Source of the DNA: Brotonthovivens ammoniilytica
GTDB taxonomy: Bacteria; Bacillota; Clostridia; Lachnospirales; Lachnospiraceae
Reading direction: 5' to 3'
Length of the DNA: 64,000 bases
Assembly: GCF_025566885.1 (NCBI RefSeq)
Contig: NZ_JAOQJQ010000001.1
Span: forward strand, 248,001-312,000
Shown here in pieces: positions 1 through 8,874 of the stretch; within the stretch, counting starts at the first letter, position 1, and the number at the start of each line of letters is the position of its first letter. The notes beneath the pieces were generated by a model, which worked only from the letters and a program-made list of their open reading frames with translations, did not search any database and had not been told where the DNA came from. Made by a program: the position numbers and the translations under genes.

Positions 1-449
1 TTCACAGCGCTGTGTACATCGGGAGTAACTTTGTTCATGCCTGCAATGATAATAACATTTTTGGGACCGTAGATCAAAGCAGATACCCGGTTGCCGCTTC
101 CGTCTATGTTTATCAGTTCGCCGTCCATGGTGATGGCATTCGTGCTCATAAAGAAATAATCACTGAAAAATGCATGGCGCTGTAGATCCAGCATTTCTTC
201 CGGATTTTTTCCGGTTTCCCGGTCAATAAATTTAATATCCGGATCAGCTCTTAAGGCATCCATAAGACCGATCTGGTTTAGCGTCATGGAACCGCCGGAA
301 GATGCACAGTCACCGGGAGAAAGAAAGCTTAAGGCTTTTTTTAGGGCTTCCTGGCGGGTTTTGCAGTAAAAACCTTCCATGCGGCGTTTCTGCAGATTTT
401 TAATAATGGTATCGGCAGCCCTTTCAAAATAAATAAGTTTTGGATCCAT
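1..449 (-). CDS. LUD-domain (LutC/YkgG-like) protein, 3' end outside window
   Basis: Reading the minus strand from an ATG at 449 gives an open frame that runs off the window start, about 149 residues seen. It begins MDPKLIYFERAADTIIKNLQ and contains the stretch SSGGSMTLNQIGLMDAL, followed by an MSTNAIT-DGELINIDGSGNRV segment, which is typical of LUD-domain proteins (the lactate utilisation LutC/YkgG family, formerly DUF1121). A strong GGAGG lies a few bases before the ATG on the minus strand. In Lachnospiraceae such stand-alone LUD proteins are usual and their substrate is mostly unknown, so a role in lactate oxidation is not proven. The gene is divergent from the ABC transporter at 552 with about 100 bp between them, which must hold both promoters. 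Confidence 0.75.
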   Translation of the reverse strand, partial: MDPKLIYFERAADTIIKNLQKRRMEGFYCKTRQEALKKALSFLSPGDCASSGGSMTLNQIGLMDALRADPDIKFIDRETGKNPEEMLDLQRHAFFSDYFFMSTNAITMDGELINIDGSGNRVSALIYGPKNVIIIAGMNKVTPDVHSAV

Positions 450-551
450 GTAAATAACCTCCTTTTTGTACTGAAACCATCTTAACATAAATGAGAAAAG
501 GTTTCAAAATGATCTGTGATACCATTAGATATTTAACTGAGGTGAAAAATA

Positions 552-2285
552 ATGATAAAGAATCTGAAAAAAATGTTTTCTTATTACAGGCCCTATAAAG
601 GAATTTTCTGGGCCGATATGATATTTGCCCTGGGAGCGGCGGCAGTATCTTTGGTGATTCCGCTGCTGGTGCGGTATATTACCTCTGATGTTGTTTACCG
701 TGGGGTGAAAGATGCGCTGGATACTATTATTCAGCTTGGAATTTTTATGCTGGTTTTAATTGCCATTCAGGCATTCTGCAATTTTTTTATTACCAATTAC
801 GGTCATGTGATGGGGGCAAAGATCGAGTATGATATGCGGGCGGAAATTTTTTCTCATTATCAAAAACTTTCTTTTCGCTTTTATGATGATCAGAAGGTAG
901 GTCAGCTGATGTCTAGAATTACTTCGGATTTGTTTGACATCAGTGAACTGCTGCATCATGGCCCTGAAAATATTGTAATCTCCATAATAAAACTGGCGGG
1001 AGCGTTTGTAATTATGCTTACTATAAGCCCCAGGCTTACGCTGGCAGCTTTTGCCTTAGTTCCTGTGATGTTGATCTATGCCTTTTTGTTTAATATCCGT
1101 ATGAAACGGGCGTTTAAGGAAAACAGAGTAAAAATTGCCGAGATTAACGGTCAGATAGAAGATAATCTTTCGGGAATCCGTGTTGTAAAATCCTTTGCCA
1201 ATGAAGAAGTAGAGCGAAAAAAATTTAAGAAGGGCAATGATGGTTTTCTGACAGCCAAGAAAAACAGTTACCGGTATATGGGCGGTTATCACGCCGGATT
1301 GAATGCATTTACCATGGCAATCACTGTAGTTGTGATTATGTCAGGGGGCGTTATGATTACCCGGGGAAGCTGTCAGGTAACCGATCTGATTGCCTTTCTT
1401 TTATATATCAATGTATTTACCGAGCCGGTAAAAACGCTGATTGATTTTACGGAACAGTTTCAAAACGGATATTCGGGATTTGAGCGTTTTTTAGAAATTC
1501 TTGCCATAGAACCGGATATACAGGATCGAAAAGGTGCCAAAGAGCTGACTGCGGTTCGGGGAGATATTACATTTGAGAATGTTTCCTTTCATTATGCCGG
1601 CCATGACCAGCAGGTATTGAATCATGTGTCTTTAGATGTGAAGGCGGGTGAGTATATTGCGCTGGTGGGTCCGTCAGGAGCAGGAAAAACCACCCTTTGC
1701 AGCCTGATTCCAAGATTTTATGAAGCGAATGAGGGGAATATTAAAATAGATGGTCGGGATATACGGGAACTGAAACTGAAAAGCTTAAGAAGTCATATCG
1801 GAATTGTACAGCAGGATGTATATTTGTTTGCAGGCAGCATATTGGATAATATCCGTTATGGAAAGCCGGAGGCATCCGAGGCAGAGGTTATTGCCGCCGC
1901 GAAAAATGCAAATGCTCATGAATTTATTATGGGACTTCCCGACGGATATGATACAGATATCGGGCAGCGGGGGGTGAAGCTTTCCGGAGGACAAAAACAG
2001 CGCCTGTCCATTGCCAGAGTGTTTTTAAAAAATCCGCCCATACTAATTTTTGATGAGGCGACATCTGCACTTGACAACGAGAGTGAAAAAGTGGTACAGG
2101 ATTCCTTAGAGCATCTTGCCAGAAACAGGACTACTTTCGTAATAGCCCATCGCCTGTCTACCATCAGGAATGCGAAACGGATTCTTGTGCTGACGGAGAA
2201 TGGAATTGAAGAGAGTGGAAATCATGAAACACTGATGAAGCAGGATGGTGTTTACAAAAAATTGTATACCATGCAGTTTCAGTAA
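552..2285 (+). CDS. ABC exporter, fused membrane and ATPase domains (MdlB/MsbA-like)
   Basis: A 577-residue half-transporter. The N-terminal ~320 residues form a six-helix type IV exporter domain with hydrophobic segments near residues 15-40, 58-85, 130-180 and 245-290. The C-terminal ATPase shows Walker A (GPSGAGKTT), a Q-loop, the signature LSGGQKQR, Walker B (ILIFDEATSALD) and a switch histidine (IAHRLST). Length and order match homodimeric or heterodimeric multidrug/lipid exporters. The start at 552 follows GAGGTG at a good distance. No partner half-transporter is adjacent, so it probably works as a homodimer. The substrate cannot be told from sequence. The next gene starts 31 bp downstream and may be co-transcribed. 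Confidence 0.85.
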   Translation: MIKNLKKMFSYYRPYKGIFWADMIFALGAAAVSLVIPLLVRYITSDVVYRGVKDALDTIIQLGIFMLVLIAIQAFCNFFITNYGHVMGAKIEYDMRAEIFSHYQKLSFRFYDDQKVGQLMSRITSDLFDISELLHHGPENIVISIIKLAGAFVIMLTISPRLTLAAFALVPVMLIYAFLFNIRMKRAFKENRVKIAEINGQIEDNLSGIRVVKSFANEEVERKKFKKGNDGFLTAKKNSYRYMGGYHAGLNAFTMAITVVVIMSGGVMITRGSCQVTDLIAFLLYINVFTEPVKTLIDFTEQFQNGYSGFERFLEILAIEPDIQDRKGAKELTAVRGDITFENVSFHYAGHDQQVLNHVSLDVKAGEYIALVGPSGAGKTTLCSLIPRFYEANEGNIKIDGRDIRELKLKSLRSHIGIVQQDVYLFAGSILDNIRYGKPEASEAEVIAAAKNANAHEFIMGLPDGYDTDIGQRGVKLSGGQKQRLSIARVFLKNPPILIFDEATSALDNESEKVVQDSLEHLARNRTTFVIAHRLSTIRNAKRILVLTENGIEESGNHETLMKQDGVYKKLYTMQFQ

Positions 2286-2316
2286 ACAAAATACAAAAGG
2301 GAAAGAGAAAAATCGT

Positions 2317-3204
2317 ATGGAATTGAAGAAAGTAGAATTAAGTGACAGAGATCTGATGAATCAGTATCTGAATTTGAAACAGGATAAATGCTGTGATATG
2401 TCTTTTGCAGATATTTATCTTTGGAGCAGGAAGTATAAAGTCGGCTATACATTTCTAGAGGGCTGTCTTGTCTTTGGAGACCCGGGAGAGGACTTTAGCT
2501 ATGCCTTTCCTTTTGGAACCGATGAAAACAGAAAAAAAGCCGTGGAAGCATTAGAGGCAGAGGCAAAAGCAGAGCAGAAGCCTTTCCGTCTGCATCTTGT
2601 GACGCCTAGTGATTTTGAAAAGCTAAACAGCTGGTTTCCGGGACGTTATAAGATTGCCTATGACAGAGATATGGCGGATTACGTTTATGAAACAGAAAAG
2701 CTTGCCAGTCTGTCGGGAAAAAAATATCACGGTAAAAAAAATCACGTAAACAAATTTAAAAAGCTGTATCCGGACTGGAGCTATGAAGCAATTACAGATA
2801 ATAACGTGGAAGAATGTTTTCAGATGGCTTTGAAATGGCGCCATATCAATGAATGTGATCTGGATGATGAAAAAAGGGATGAGATGTGTGTGACCCTTAA
2901 TGCACTGCGGCTGATGAATGAACTAAAGCTTACCGGGGGATTGATTCGTGCCGACGGAGAGGTAGTAGCTTTTTGCATTGGGGAAGAGTTAAATCCGGAT
3001 ATGTATGTGGTTCATATTGAGAAGGCATTTCCAGATGTTCCGGGAGCATATCCCATGATTAATCAGCAGTTTGTACTGCATGAGGCAATGAATTATCCAT
3101 ATGTGAACCGGGAAGAGGATACCGGTGCAGAAGGACTGCGGCGGGCAAAGGAATCCTATCATCCTGTATTTCTGATGGAAAAAGGGGTAGTAACTCTCGC
3201 ATAG
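2317..3204 (+). CDS. DUF2156 (phosphatidylglycerol lysyltransferase C-terminal-like) protein
   Basis: A 295-residue protein beginning MELKKVELSDRDLMNQYL with the motif DMSFADIYLWSRKY, which is characteristic of the DUF2156 family, a GNAT-like double acyltransferase fold related to the catalytic domain of MprF and FemX enzymes. It has no membrane segments, unlike MprF. The open frame extends upstream to 2245, inside the ABC gene, but the ATG at 2317 is the first after that gene's stop and has a purine-rich stretch (AAGGGAAAGAG) before it, so I chose it. The substrate of the stand-alone members is not known. Placement 31 bp after the exporter suggests co-expression, possibly in envelope modification, which is inference. 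Confidence 0.75.
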   Translation: MELKKVELSDRDLMNQYLNLKQDKCCDMSFADIYLWSRKYKVGYTFLEGCLVFGDPGEDFSYAFPFGTDENRKKAVEALEAEAKAEQKPFRLHLVTPSDFEKLNSWFPGRYKIAYDRDMADYVYETEKLASLSGKKYHGKKNHVNKFKKLYPDWSYEAITDNNVEECFQMALKWRHINECDLDDEKRDEMCVTLNALRLMNELKLTGGLIRADGEVVAFCIGEELNPDMYVVHIEKAFPDVPGAYPMINQQFVLHEAMNYPYVNREEDTGAEGLRRAKESYHPVFLMEKGVVTLA

Positions 3205-3259
3205 AAATAATTGCAGCGGCAATAAGAAACAGATTTAGGCGGCAGAATCCCCGGGCTGC

Positions 3260-3288
3260 TTGACATTTTATGCAGGGGGGATTACTCT
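3260..3288 (+). promoter_or_regulatory. possible sigma-A promoter for the COG0523 pair
   Basis: A perfect TTGACA lies at 3260-3265, with a weak -10 candidate TACTCT after 17 bases (3283-3288). It stands about 60 bp before the first COG0523 GTPase. I saw no clear Zur-type palindrome nearby. Confidence 0.35.
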
Positions 3289-3351
3289 ACTGTGTAAAAG
3301 CAGAAGACAGCGGTGGATTTTATGAGCTGATACAAGAAAGGAGAAATCAAC

Positions 3352-4437
3352 ATGACAAAAATAGATATTATTTCCGGATTTTTAGGAGCAGGAAAAACAA
3401 CTTTTATTAAAAAGATGCTGGAAGAGGTATTCAAGGATGAAAAGGTAGTTCTTGTTGAAAATGAATATGGTGAAGTAGGAATCGACGGCGGATTTTTAAA
3501 AGATGCCGGAATCGAAATCAAGGAATTAAACTCAGGCTGTATCTGCTGTACGCTGGTAGGGGATTTCAGCAGAAGCTTAAATGAAGTGATTGAAACCTAT
3601 CATCCGGACCGGATTTTGATAGAACCCTCCGGCGTTGGAAAACTGTCTGATGTGCTCACCTCTGTACAGGAAATGGAAAAAACCCACGACGTAAAAGTAA
3701 ATGCAGTTGTGACAGTTGCCAATGTTTTAAAGGTTTCTAAACAGATGCGGGCTTTTGGAGAATTTTTCAAAAATCAGGTGGAGCATGCAGCAGTCATTGT
3801 ATTGAGCCGTACACAGAATGCGGATCCAAAGAAGCTTGAGGCAAGTGTCCGGGAGCTTCAGGCTGTAAATAAAAAGGCTGCAATTATTACAACTCCCTGG
3901 GATGATATCAGTGGTGAACAGATATTAAAGGTGATTGAACAACAGGATGATCTGCTGGAGGAAATGTTAAAAGAGGCGGAGCACGCACAGGAATGCGGAT
4001 GTGGTCATCATGATCACGACCATCACCATCACCATGACCATGACCATGACCATGACCATCATCATGACCATGATCATGACCATGATCATGACCATCACCA
4101 TGATCACGACCATCATCATGACCACGATCATCATCATGGCCATGATCACCATCATGCAGATGAAGTTTTCACCAGCTGGGGAAAAGAAACTCCTCACAAA
4201 TATACAAAAGAAACGATAGAGAACATTTTGAATACACTTAGTGATACAGAAGATTATGGTGTGATACTCCGGGCGAAAGGAATGGTTCCGGCAGAGGATG
4301 GAACTTGGATTTATTTTGATATGGTACCGGGGGAAGTAGAGATCCGTCAGGGAGAGCCGGATTATACCGGCCGTCTGTGCGTTATTGGAACAGATGTAAA
4401 AGAAGAAGACCTTGGCAGACTGTTTGGCATTGAATAA
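3352..4437 (+). CDS. COG0523 (CobW/YjiA-type) metal-chaperone GTPase with His/Asp-rich tract
   Basis: A 361-residue G3E-family GTPase. The P-loop GFLGAGKTT lies near residues 8-16, the COG0523 signature metal site CXCC appears as SGCICCTLVGD near residue 63, and the DRILIEPSGVG motif near residue 90 is Walker-B-like. Residues 219-268 are a tract of 33 His, 16 Asp and 1 Gly, directly after an ECGCG motif, and would bind several transition-metal ions. A CobW C-terminal domain follows (about 285-361). The family inserts or traffics Zn, Co or Ni; the His tract points to zinc or nickel storage and delivery, which is inference. It is followed 34 bp later by a second COG0523 gene, so the two probably act together. 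The RBS is AAAGGAG before ATG 3352. Confidence 0.85.
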   Translation: MTKIDIISGFLGAGKTTFIKKMLEEVFKDEKVVLVENEYGEVGIDGGFLKDAGIEIKELNSGCICCTLVGDFSRSLNEVIETYHPDRILIEPSGVGKLSDVLTSVQEMEKTHDVKVNAVVTVANVLKVSKQMRAFGEFFKNQVEHAAVIVLSRTQNADPKKLEASVRELQAVNKKAAIITTPWDDISGEQILKVIEQQDDLLEEMLKEAEHAQECGCGHHDHDHHHHHDHDHDHDHHHDHDHDHDHDHHHDHDHHHDHDHHHGHDHHHADEVFTSWGKETPHKYTKETIENILNTLSDTEDYGVILRAKGMVPAEDGTWIYFDMVPGEVEIRQGEPDYTGRLCVIGTDVKEEDLGRLFGIE

Positions 4438-4471
4438 CGAAACAGAAGAAACAATGCAGAGAGGGAAAGAT

Positions 4472-5416
4472 ATGGAGATTCCAGTATATTTATTTACCGG
4501 ATTTATGGATAGCGGGAAGACGTCTCTGATTATGGAAACCCTGCTGGAAAATGATTTTGGCACAGGGAATCGTAATCTGATTATAGCCTGTGAAGATGGT
4601 GAAACGGAATACGATGAAGAAAAGCTTGCCGAAATTCAGACTACAGTAGTTGCGGCAGGGGAAGAAGAGACTTTTACGAAAGCGTATTTGCAGGCCTGTG
4701 ATACGGAATTTAAACCGGATCAGGTGTTTATTGAATACAATGGCACCTGGGATTCTGCGACGATTCTGGAAATGGATCTTCCGAAAGACTGGGTATTGGT
4801 ACAGTCTCTTGCCACAGTAGATGCATCTACCTATGAAATGTATTTAAATAATATGCGCCCCATGATGATGGAACAGGTATTTCATACTGATGTGGTTATT
4901 TTTAACCGGTGCACGGATGATACGCCAAAGGGCAAGTTCCGCCGGAGCGTAAAGGCAGTAAACAGGAAAGCCCAGATTGTTTATGAGCGGGAGGACGGAA
5001 CCGTTGATCAAAATGATATGGAGGAACTTCCCTATGATATCAACCAGGATTTCATTCACATAACAGATGAGGATTATGGCATCTTCTATCTGGATGTGCA
5101 GGATCATCCTCAAAAATATGAAGGCAAAACGATCCGGTTTCTAGGGCTTGTATACCGGCCTGACAAATATGGGAGGAAGCCGTTTTTTGTACCCGGCCGT
5201 TTCGCAATGACCTGCTGCGAGGAGGATATCCAGTTTGTAGGATTTAAGTGTAAATATGAAAATGCAAAAGAAATTTCTCACAAATCCTGGGTAGATTTAA
5301 CTGCAGAAGTGCATTATGAATTTGCGAAAGAGTACCGTGGAAAGGGGCCTGTGCTGTATGCTAAAGAAGTAAAGCTGACACAGGCGCCCCAGGAAGAACT
5401 GGTTTACTTTAACTAA
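4472..5416 (+). CDS. second COG0523-like GTPase with TIGR03943-like C-terminal domain
   Basis: A 314-residue protein starting MEIPVYLFTGFMDSGKTS. The P-loop GFMDSGKT is clear but the CXCC metal motif of COG0523 is absent; the equivalent position reads IIACEDGETEYD. The C-terminal ~110 residues (from about FYLDVQDHPQKYEGKTIRFLG to KEVKLTQAPQEELVYFN) resemble the TIGR03943/DUF1980 domain found in proteins paired with YraQ/YcgQ-type permeases, including a TCCEEDIQFVGFKCKY segment with three Cys. The open frame reaches upstream to 4412, inside the previous gene, but ATG 4472 with AGAGGG before it fits best. I infer a partner of the His-rich GTPase in metal trafficking. The missing CXCC suggests its metal handling differs. 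Confidence 0.75.
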   Translation: MEIPVYLFTGFMDSGKTSLIMETLLENDFGTGNRNLIIACEDGETEYDEEKLAEIQTTVVAAGEEETFTKAYLQACDTEFKPDQVFIEYNGTWDSATILEMDLPKDWVLVQSLATVDASTYEMYLNNMRPMMMEQVFHTDVVIFNRCTDDTPKGKFRRSVKAVNRKAQIVYEREDGTVDQNDMEELPYDINQDFIHITDEDYGIFYLDVQDHPQKYEGKTIRFLGLVYRPDKYGRKPFFVPGRFAMTCCEEDIQFVGFKCKYENAKEISHKSWVDLTAEVHYEFAKEYRGKGPVLYAKEVKLTQAPQEELVYFN

Positions 5417-5443
5417 ACCGGAAATGAAAAATAAAAAACAGGG

Positions 5444-5472
5444 TTGACAAATCTGAAAAAAAGGATTATCTT
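5444..5472 (+). promoter_or_regulatory. sigma-A promoter of the trpXYZ leader
   Basis: A perfect TTGACA at 5444-5449, 17 bases, then TATCTT at 5467-5472. It would start transcription just before the T-box stem I. Confidence 0.65.
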
Positions 5473-5757
5473 AAATAGCACATAGAACAAACCGTTGAGA
5501 AAGAGTAGTAAGCTTCTTAGCTGAAATCACAGAGAGCTGCAGGTGGTGGGATTGCAGTATGGATGCATTAGCTGAATGGACTTTTGAGGGCAGTGCCGAA
5601 TGCCGCAGGCAGTAGGTGTTGCCGGGAACCGAACCCGTTATCAATCCGGCATGTATGATAGTACATGAGAGAGAGGACAACTTTGTCAATTTGAGTGGTA
5701 CCGCGATAATAAGTATTTTATTACCGTCTCAAGCATTATGCTTGAGGCGGTTTTTTT
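5473..5757 (+). promoter_or_regulatory. T-box riboswitch, Trp specifier (TGG)
   Basis: The leader has the expected order of T-box parts. Stem I contains an AGAGAG-type element (CACAGAGAGC near 5529) and a GGTGG distal-loop segment. The specifier region reads CTGAATGGAC, placing a TGG tryptophan codon at 5577-5579 in the standard GAA-codon-AC setting. The conserved antiterminator core GAGTGGTACCGCG lies at 5693-5705. It is followed directly by an intrinsic terminator (5724-5757). By family knowledge, uncharged tRNA-Trp would pair with the specifier and the TGG of the core, stabilise the antiterminator and switch on the genes. The downstream genes form a tryptophan-type ABC uptake system, so specifier and cargo agree. 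Confidence 0.92.
5724..5757 (+). terminator. intrinsic terminator of the T-box
   Basis: An 11-bp stem (5724-5734 with 5740-5750, one G-T pair), a 5-base loop and seven T. This is the OFF-state structure of the T-box. Confidence 0.9.
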
Positions 5758-5800
5758 ATACACCAGGAAATTTCATTTCCTGGTGTATGAAAAAAACCGC
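5747..5800 (+). other. long inverted repeat overlapping the T-box terminator
   Basis: A perfect 13-bp hairpin (5759-5771 with 5775-5787) sits right after the terminator T-run. Pairing continues outward: the T-run itself (5751-5757) faces seven A (5790-5796), and GCGG (5747-5750) faces CCGC (5797-5800), leaving one bulged G at 5789. The whole forms a 25-bp stem that shares the 3' arm of the terminator. It is not a standard T-box part. Confidence 0.7.
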
Positions 5801-5901
5801 GAGGAAGCGCATTGGCGCGAAAATATGGCGGTCCCTTGATAAACACTGACTCAACATACTTTGTTCTGTAATTTTAAGAAGAAAGAAAAGAGGAAAAGAA
5901 G

Positions 5902-6951
5902 ATGAAAAAAAGAATTTTAGCATGTGTATTAACAGGATTAGCTGCTGCAGCAGCTCTTACAGGATGCCAGGGCGCATCTGACAACAAAGGAAATACCTCT
6001 GCTTCCAATGAAGGAAGTAAAGTATATAAGGTAGGAATTGTGCAGTATGTGGATGATGCATCTTTAAATCAGATTGTAGCATCTGTGCAGGATGAATTGG
6101 ATGCTAAAGGGAAAGAACTTGGGGTGACATTTGATTACGGTGATTACACTTATAACGGCCAGGCTGACGCCACTGTGATGAATCAGATTGCTTCCGATCT
6201 GGAAGCTGAAGATGTGGACGCTGTTGTACCGGTTGCTACTCCGGTAGCAATGGTAATTCAGGCATCCACAGCGGAATCGCAGACACCGGTTGTCTTCTCT
6301 GCTGTTTCTGATCCGGTAAGCGCCGGGCTGGTGGAAAGTATGGAAAAACCCGGAAGCAATATTACGGGAACGTCAGATGCCCTGGATACAGAGGCTATTT
6401 TGAATCTGATGCTGGCGGCAGACCCTGATATTAAAACGGTAGGACTTTTATATGACAAAGGCCAGGATTCTTCTCTGGTTCCAATCAAGGAAGCAAAAGA
6501 ATATTTGGATGAGAAAGGCATTAAATATATAGAAAAAACCGGTAATACCACAGATGAAATTTCTCTTGGGGCAGATGCATTGATTGCAGCCGGATGTGAA
6601 GCAGTATTTACCCCTACAGATAATACGGTTATGACTGCACAGCTGGCGATTTTTGAAAAATTCCAGGAAGCGAAAGTTCCCCAGTACTGCGGTGCCGATT
6701 CCTTTGCTTTAAACGGCGCCTTCTGTGGATATGGAGTAAATTATGAAGAGCTTGGAAAAGCAACGGCAGATATGGTAGTGGATATTCTTGTAAATGGAAA
6801 GAATCCGTCAGAGATGCCGGTTCAGACACTAGACAATGGTATCGCTACAATTAATACAGATACCGCAGAAGCTATTGGACTGGATTACAGTAAGTTTAAA
6901 GATATGTGTGAGGCGGTAAAGGAAACTGTTACAGCAGAAGAGTTTGAATAA
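5902..6951 (+). CDS. trpX: tryptophan ABC transporter, substrate-binding lipoprotein
   Basis: A 349-residue protein of the ABC_sub_bind (DUF534) family. It has a lipoprotein signal peptide with the lipobox LTGC, giving a mature Cys at about residue 22. The body shows the family motifs VGIVQYVDDASLNQI, PVVFSAVSDPVSAGLV, GSNITGTSDALD and FCGYGVNYEELGKATADM. By family knowledge the TrpX type binds tryptophan. The Trp T-box upstream supports that substrate. The RBS is AGAGGAAAAG before ATG 5902. It is the first gene of the trpX-trpY-trpZ operon. Confidence 0.9.
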   Translation: MKKRILACVLTGLAAAAALTGCQGASDNKGNTSASNEGSKVYKVGIVQYVDDASLNQIVASVQDELDAKGKELGVTFDYGDYTYNGQADATVMNQIASDLEAEDVDAVVPVATPVAMVIQASTAESQTPVVFSAVSDPVSAGLVESMEKPGSNITGTSDALDTEAILNLMLAADPDIKTVGLLYDKGQDSSLVPIKEAKEYLDEKGIKYIEKTGNTTDEISLGADALIAAGCEAVFTPTDNTVMTAQLAIFEKFQEAKVPQYCGADSFALNGAFCGYGVNYEELGKATADMVVDILVNGKNPSEMPVQTLDNGIATINTDTAEAIGLDYSKFKDMCEAVKETVTAEEFE

Positions 6952-7036
6952 TACAAACAGGGGGCGCGGTAAAGGGCGCTCCCGTTTGCGGCTTTTTGCC
7001 GGAAGGTCTGAGAACTGAGAGGAGAGAGTATAAGTT

Positions 7037-7966
7037 ATGTTATCATCTATATTTACAGTGTCCCTGGCCCAGAGCGCCATTGAGCTGGGATGTATTTACG
7101 GGCTTGTAGCCCTGGCGCTGTTTGTATCTTTTTCTATATTAAATATTGCGGATTTGTCTACAGATGGCTGTTTTACATTGGGATGCGCGGTTTGTGCTAT
7201 TGTAACTTTAAATGGGCATCCGATTCTGGGACTGTTTGCGGCTATGGGGGCCGGGATTCTTTCTGGCTATATTACGGCATTTCTGCAGACAAGACTGGGG
7301 GTTCAGTCGATTCTGGCGGGAATTATTGTCAACACCGGATTGTACACAATTAATATTGCTGTCATGGGATTTGCATCCAATGTCAATTTATTTGCAAGTA
7401 ATACGATCTTTAAAGGAGCAAAAAAGGTGTTTGATTCTGACTGGACAGAACTGATGGTGATTTTGCTTATCGTTATTGTAATTGCCCTGATTCTGATCTG
7501 GTTTTTAGGTACAAGACTGGGGCTTTCCATCCGGGCAACCGGTGATAATGAATTTATGATCCGGGCCTCCTCCATTAGTTCTGTATTTACCATTACAGTA
7601 GGACTTTGCATTGCCAATGCCATGACCGGACTTTCCGGCGGGCTTTTAGCTCAGTATCAGAAATCCTGCGACATCAATATCGGAACTGGCCAGGTAACCA
7701 TTGCACTGGCCAGCCTGATAATCGGGGAGACTCTGGTGGGAAAAGGAAAAATCGGAAAGCGGGTGTTTGGCGTGATTTTAGGCAGCTGTCTGTACCGGTT
7801 TATTGTGGCAATTGCGCTGCGGCTGAATGTTCCGGCGGAGTGTTTAAAGCTTGTATCGGCAATTATTGTAGCGGTGGCCATTTCCCTTCCGTATTTAAAA
7901 CAGAAAGCGGCTTTTTTGAAAGTAAAACGGGCAGCCATAAAAAAAAGAAAAAGGGGGATGGTATAA
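7037..7966 (+). CDS. trpY: tryptophan ABC transporter, permease
   Basis: A 309-residue integral membrane protein of the BPD_transp_2 class with about eight hydrophobic segments. Typical motifs are IYGLVALALFVSFSILNIADLSTDG near the N-terminus and RATGDNEFMIRASS in the cytoplasmic loop that contacts the ATPase. The C-terminus is basic (KRAAIKKRKRG). It starts 85 bp after trpX and ends one base before the trpZ start, so translation of the two is coupled. Its role is to import the amino acid delivered by TrpX. Confidence 0.88.
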   Translation: MLSSIFTVSLAQSAIELGCIYGLVALALFVSFSILNIADLSTDGCFTLGCAVCAIVTLNGHPILGLFAAMGAGILSGYITAFLQTRLGVQSILAGIIVNTGLYTINIAVMGFASNVNLFASNTIFKGAKKVFDSDWTELMVILLIVIVIALILIWFLGTRLGLSIRATGDNEFMIRASSISSVFTITVGLCIANAMTGLSGGLLAQYQKSCDINIGTGQVTIALASLIIGETLVGKGKIGKRVFGVILGSCLYRFIVAIALRLNVPAECLKLVSAIIVAVAISLPYLKQKAAFLKVKRAAIKKRKRGMV

Positions 7967-7967
7967 C

Positions 7968-8777
7968 ATGTTGGAATTGCTTGATGTTTCAAAAACCTTT
8001 TATCCGGGTACAGTAAATGAAAAGAAAGCATTGAATCAGATAAATCTGAAAATGGAAAGCGGTGATTTTGCTACTATAATAGGTAGTAACGGAGCCGGAA
8101 AATCTACAATGTTTAACGCCATCTGCGGAACTTTTTATGTAGATGAAGGAAGCGTATTGCTGGACGGTGAAGATATTACTTATGTAAAAGAACACCACAG
8201 AAGCAAATATATCGGCCATCTGTTTCAGGATCCCATGAAAGGAACCGCTCCTCATATGAGTATTGAAGAAAATCTGGCCTTGGCATATCTGCGTGCGTCT
8301 TCCGTTGGAGGGAAGTTTTTTGGCAGGATATCAAAACGGGAAAAAGAGATGTTTCGGGAAAAGCTCTCACTTCTTGATATGGGGCTGGAAGACCGGATGA
8401 AAAATCCCGTGGGGCTGCTGTCCGGAGGGCAGAGACAGGCACTGACATTATTAATGGCTACTGTAGTGACACCTAAAATTCTGCTGCTGGATGAGCACAC
8501 GGCAGCTCTAGATCCGGGAACAGCTAAAAAAGTGCTGGAACTGACAAAACGGATCGTAAAGGAAAATAAAATTACCTGCCTGATGATTACCCACAATATG
8601 CAGTCCGCACTAGAGCTTGGAAACCGTACATTAATGATGGATTCCGGAAATATCATTTTAGATGTACGAGGAGAGGAGCGGGATAAAATGACTGTAGATG
8701 ATATGCTTGATAAATTCCGGGAGGGGATTGGAAAGCAGTTTGACAATGACAGGATTCTGCTGTCAAAAGTTGAATAG
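7968..8777 (+). CDS. trpZ: tryptophan ABC transporter, ATP-binding protein
   Basis: A 269-residue ABC ATPase. Walker A is GSNGAGKST (near residue 40), the signature is LLSGGQRQALTLLMA, Walker B is ILLLDEHTAALDP and the switch histidine is in MITHNMQSALE. The HTA in place of the usual PTA after the Walker B Glu is seen in this TrpZ-like group. It completes the operon and a terminator follows at 8842. Confidence 0.9.
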   Translation: MLELLDVSKTFYPGTVNEKKALNQINLKMESGDFATIIGSNGAGKSTMFNAICGTFYVDEGSVLLDGEDITYVKEHHRSKYIGHLFQDPMKGTAPHMSIEENLALAYLRASSVGGKFFGRISKREKEMFREKLSLLDMGLEDRMKNPVGLLSGGQRQALTLLMATVVTPKILLLDEHTAALDPGTAKKVLELTKRIVKENKITCLMITHNMQSALELGNRTLMMDSGNIILDVRGEERDKMTVDDMLDKFREGIGKQFDNDRILLSKVE

Positions 8778-8841
8778 ATTTTTAATTTTTAGAAGTATAC
8801 TAAAAAAGAATTATAGCATGTAATTCTGTACATGAAAAGAT

Positions 8842-8874
8842 GGGGCTATCCATTAACCGATGGCCCTCTTTTTG
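8842..8874 (+). terminator. terminator of trpXYZ
   Basis: A 9-bp stem with two G-T pairs (8842-8850 with 8859-8867), loop of 8, followed by CTTTTTG. Confidence 0.75.

Noticed and set aside
3967..4563. Minus-strand frame rich in Met and Val across the His tract
   Set aside because: It is the reverse reading of the CAT/GAC codons of the His/Asp tract and has no RBS.
5471..5849. Short open frames on both strands in the trp leader
   Set aside because: They lie inside the T-box and its hairpins, without ribosome binding sites.
7606..8016. 136-residue frame overlapping trpY and trpZ
   Set aside because: Out-of-frame shadow of the permease gene; composition (many Cys, Ser, Gly) is not protein-like.
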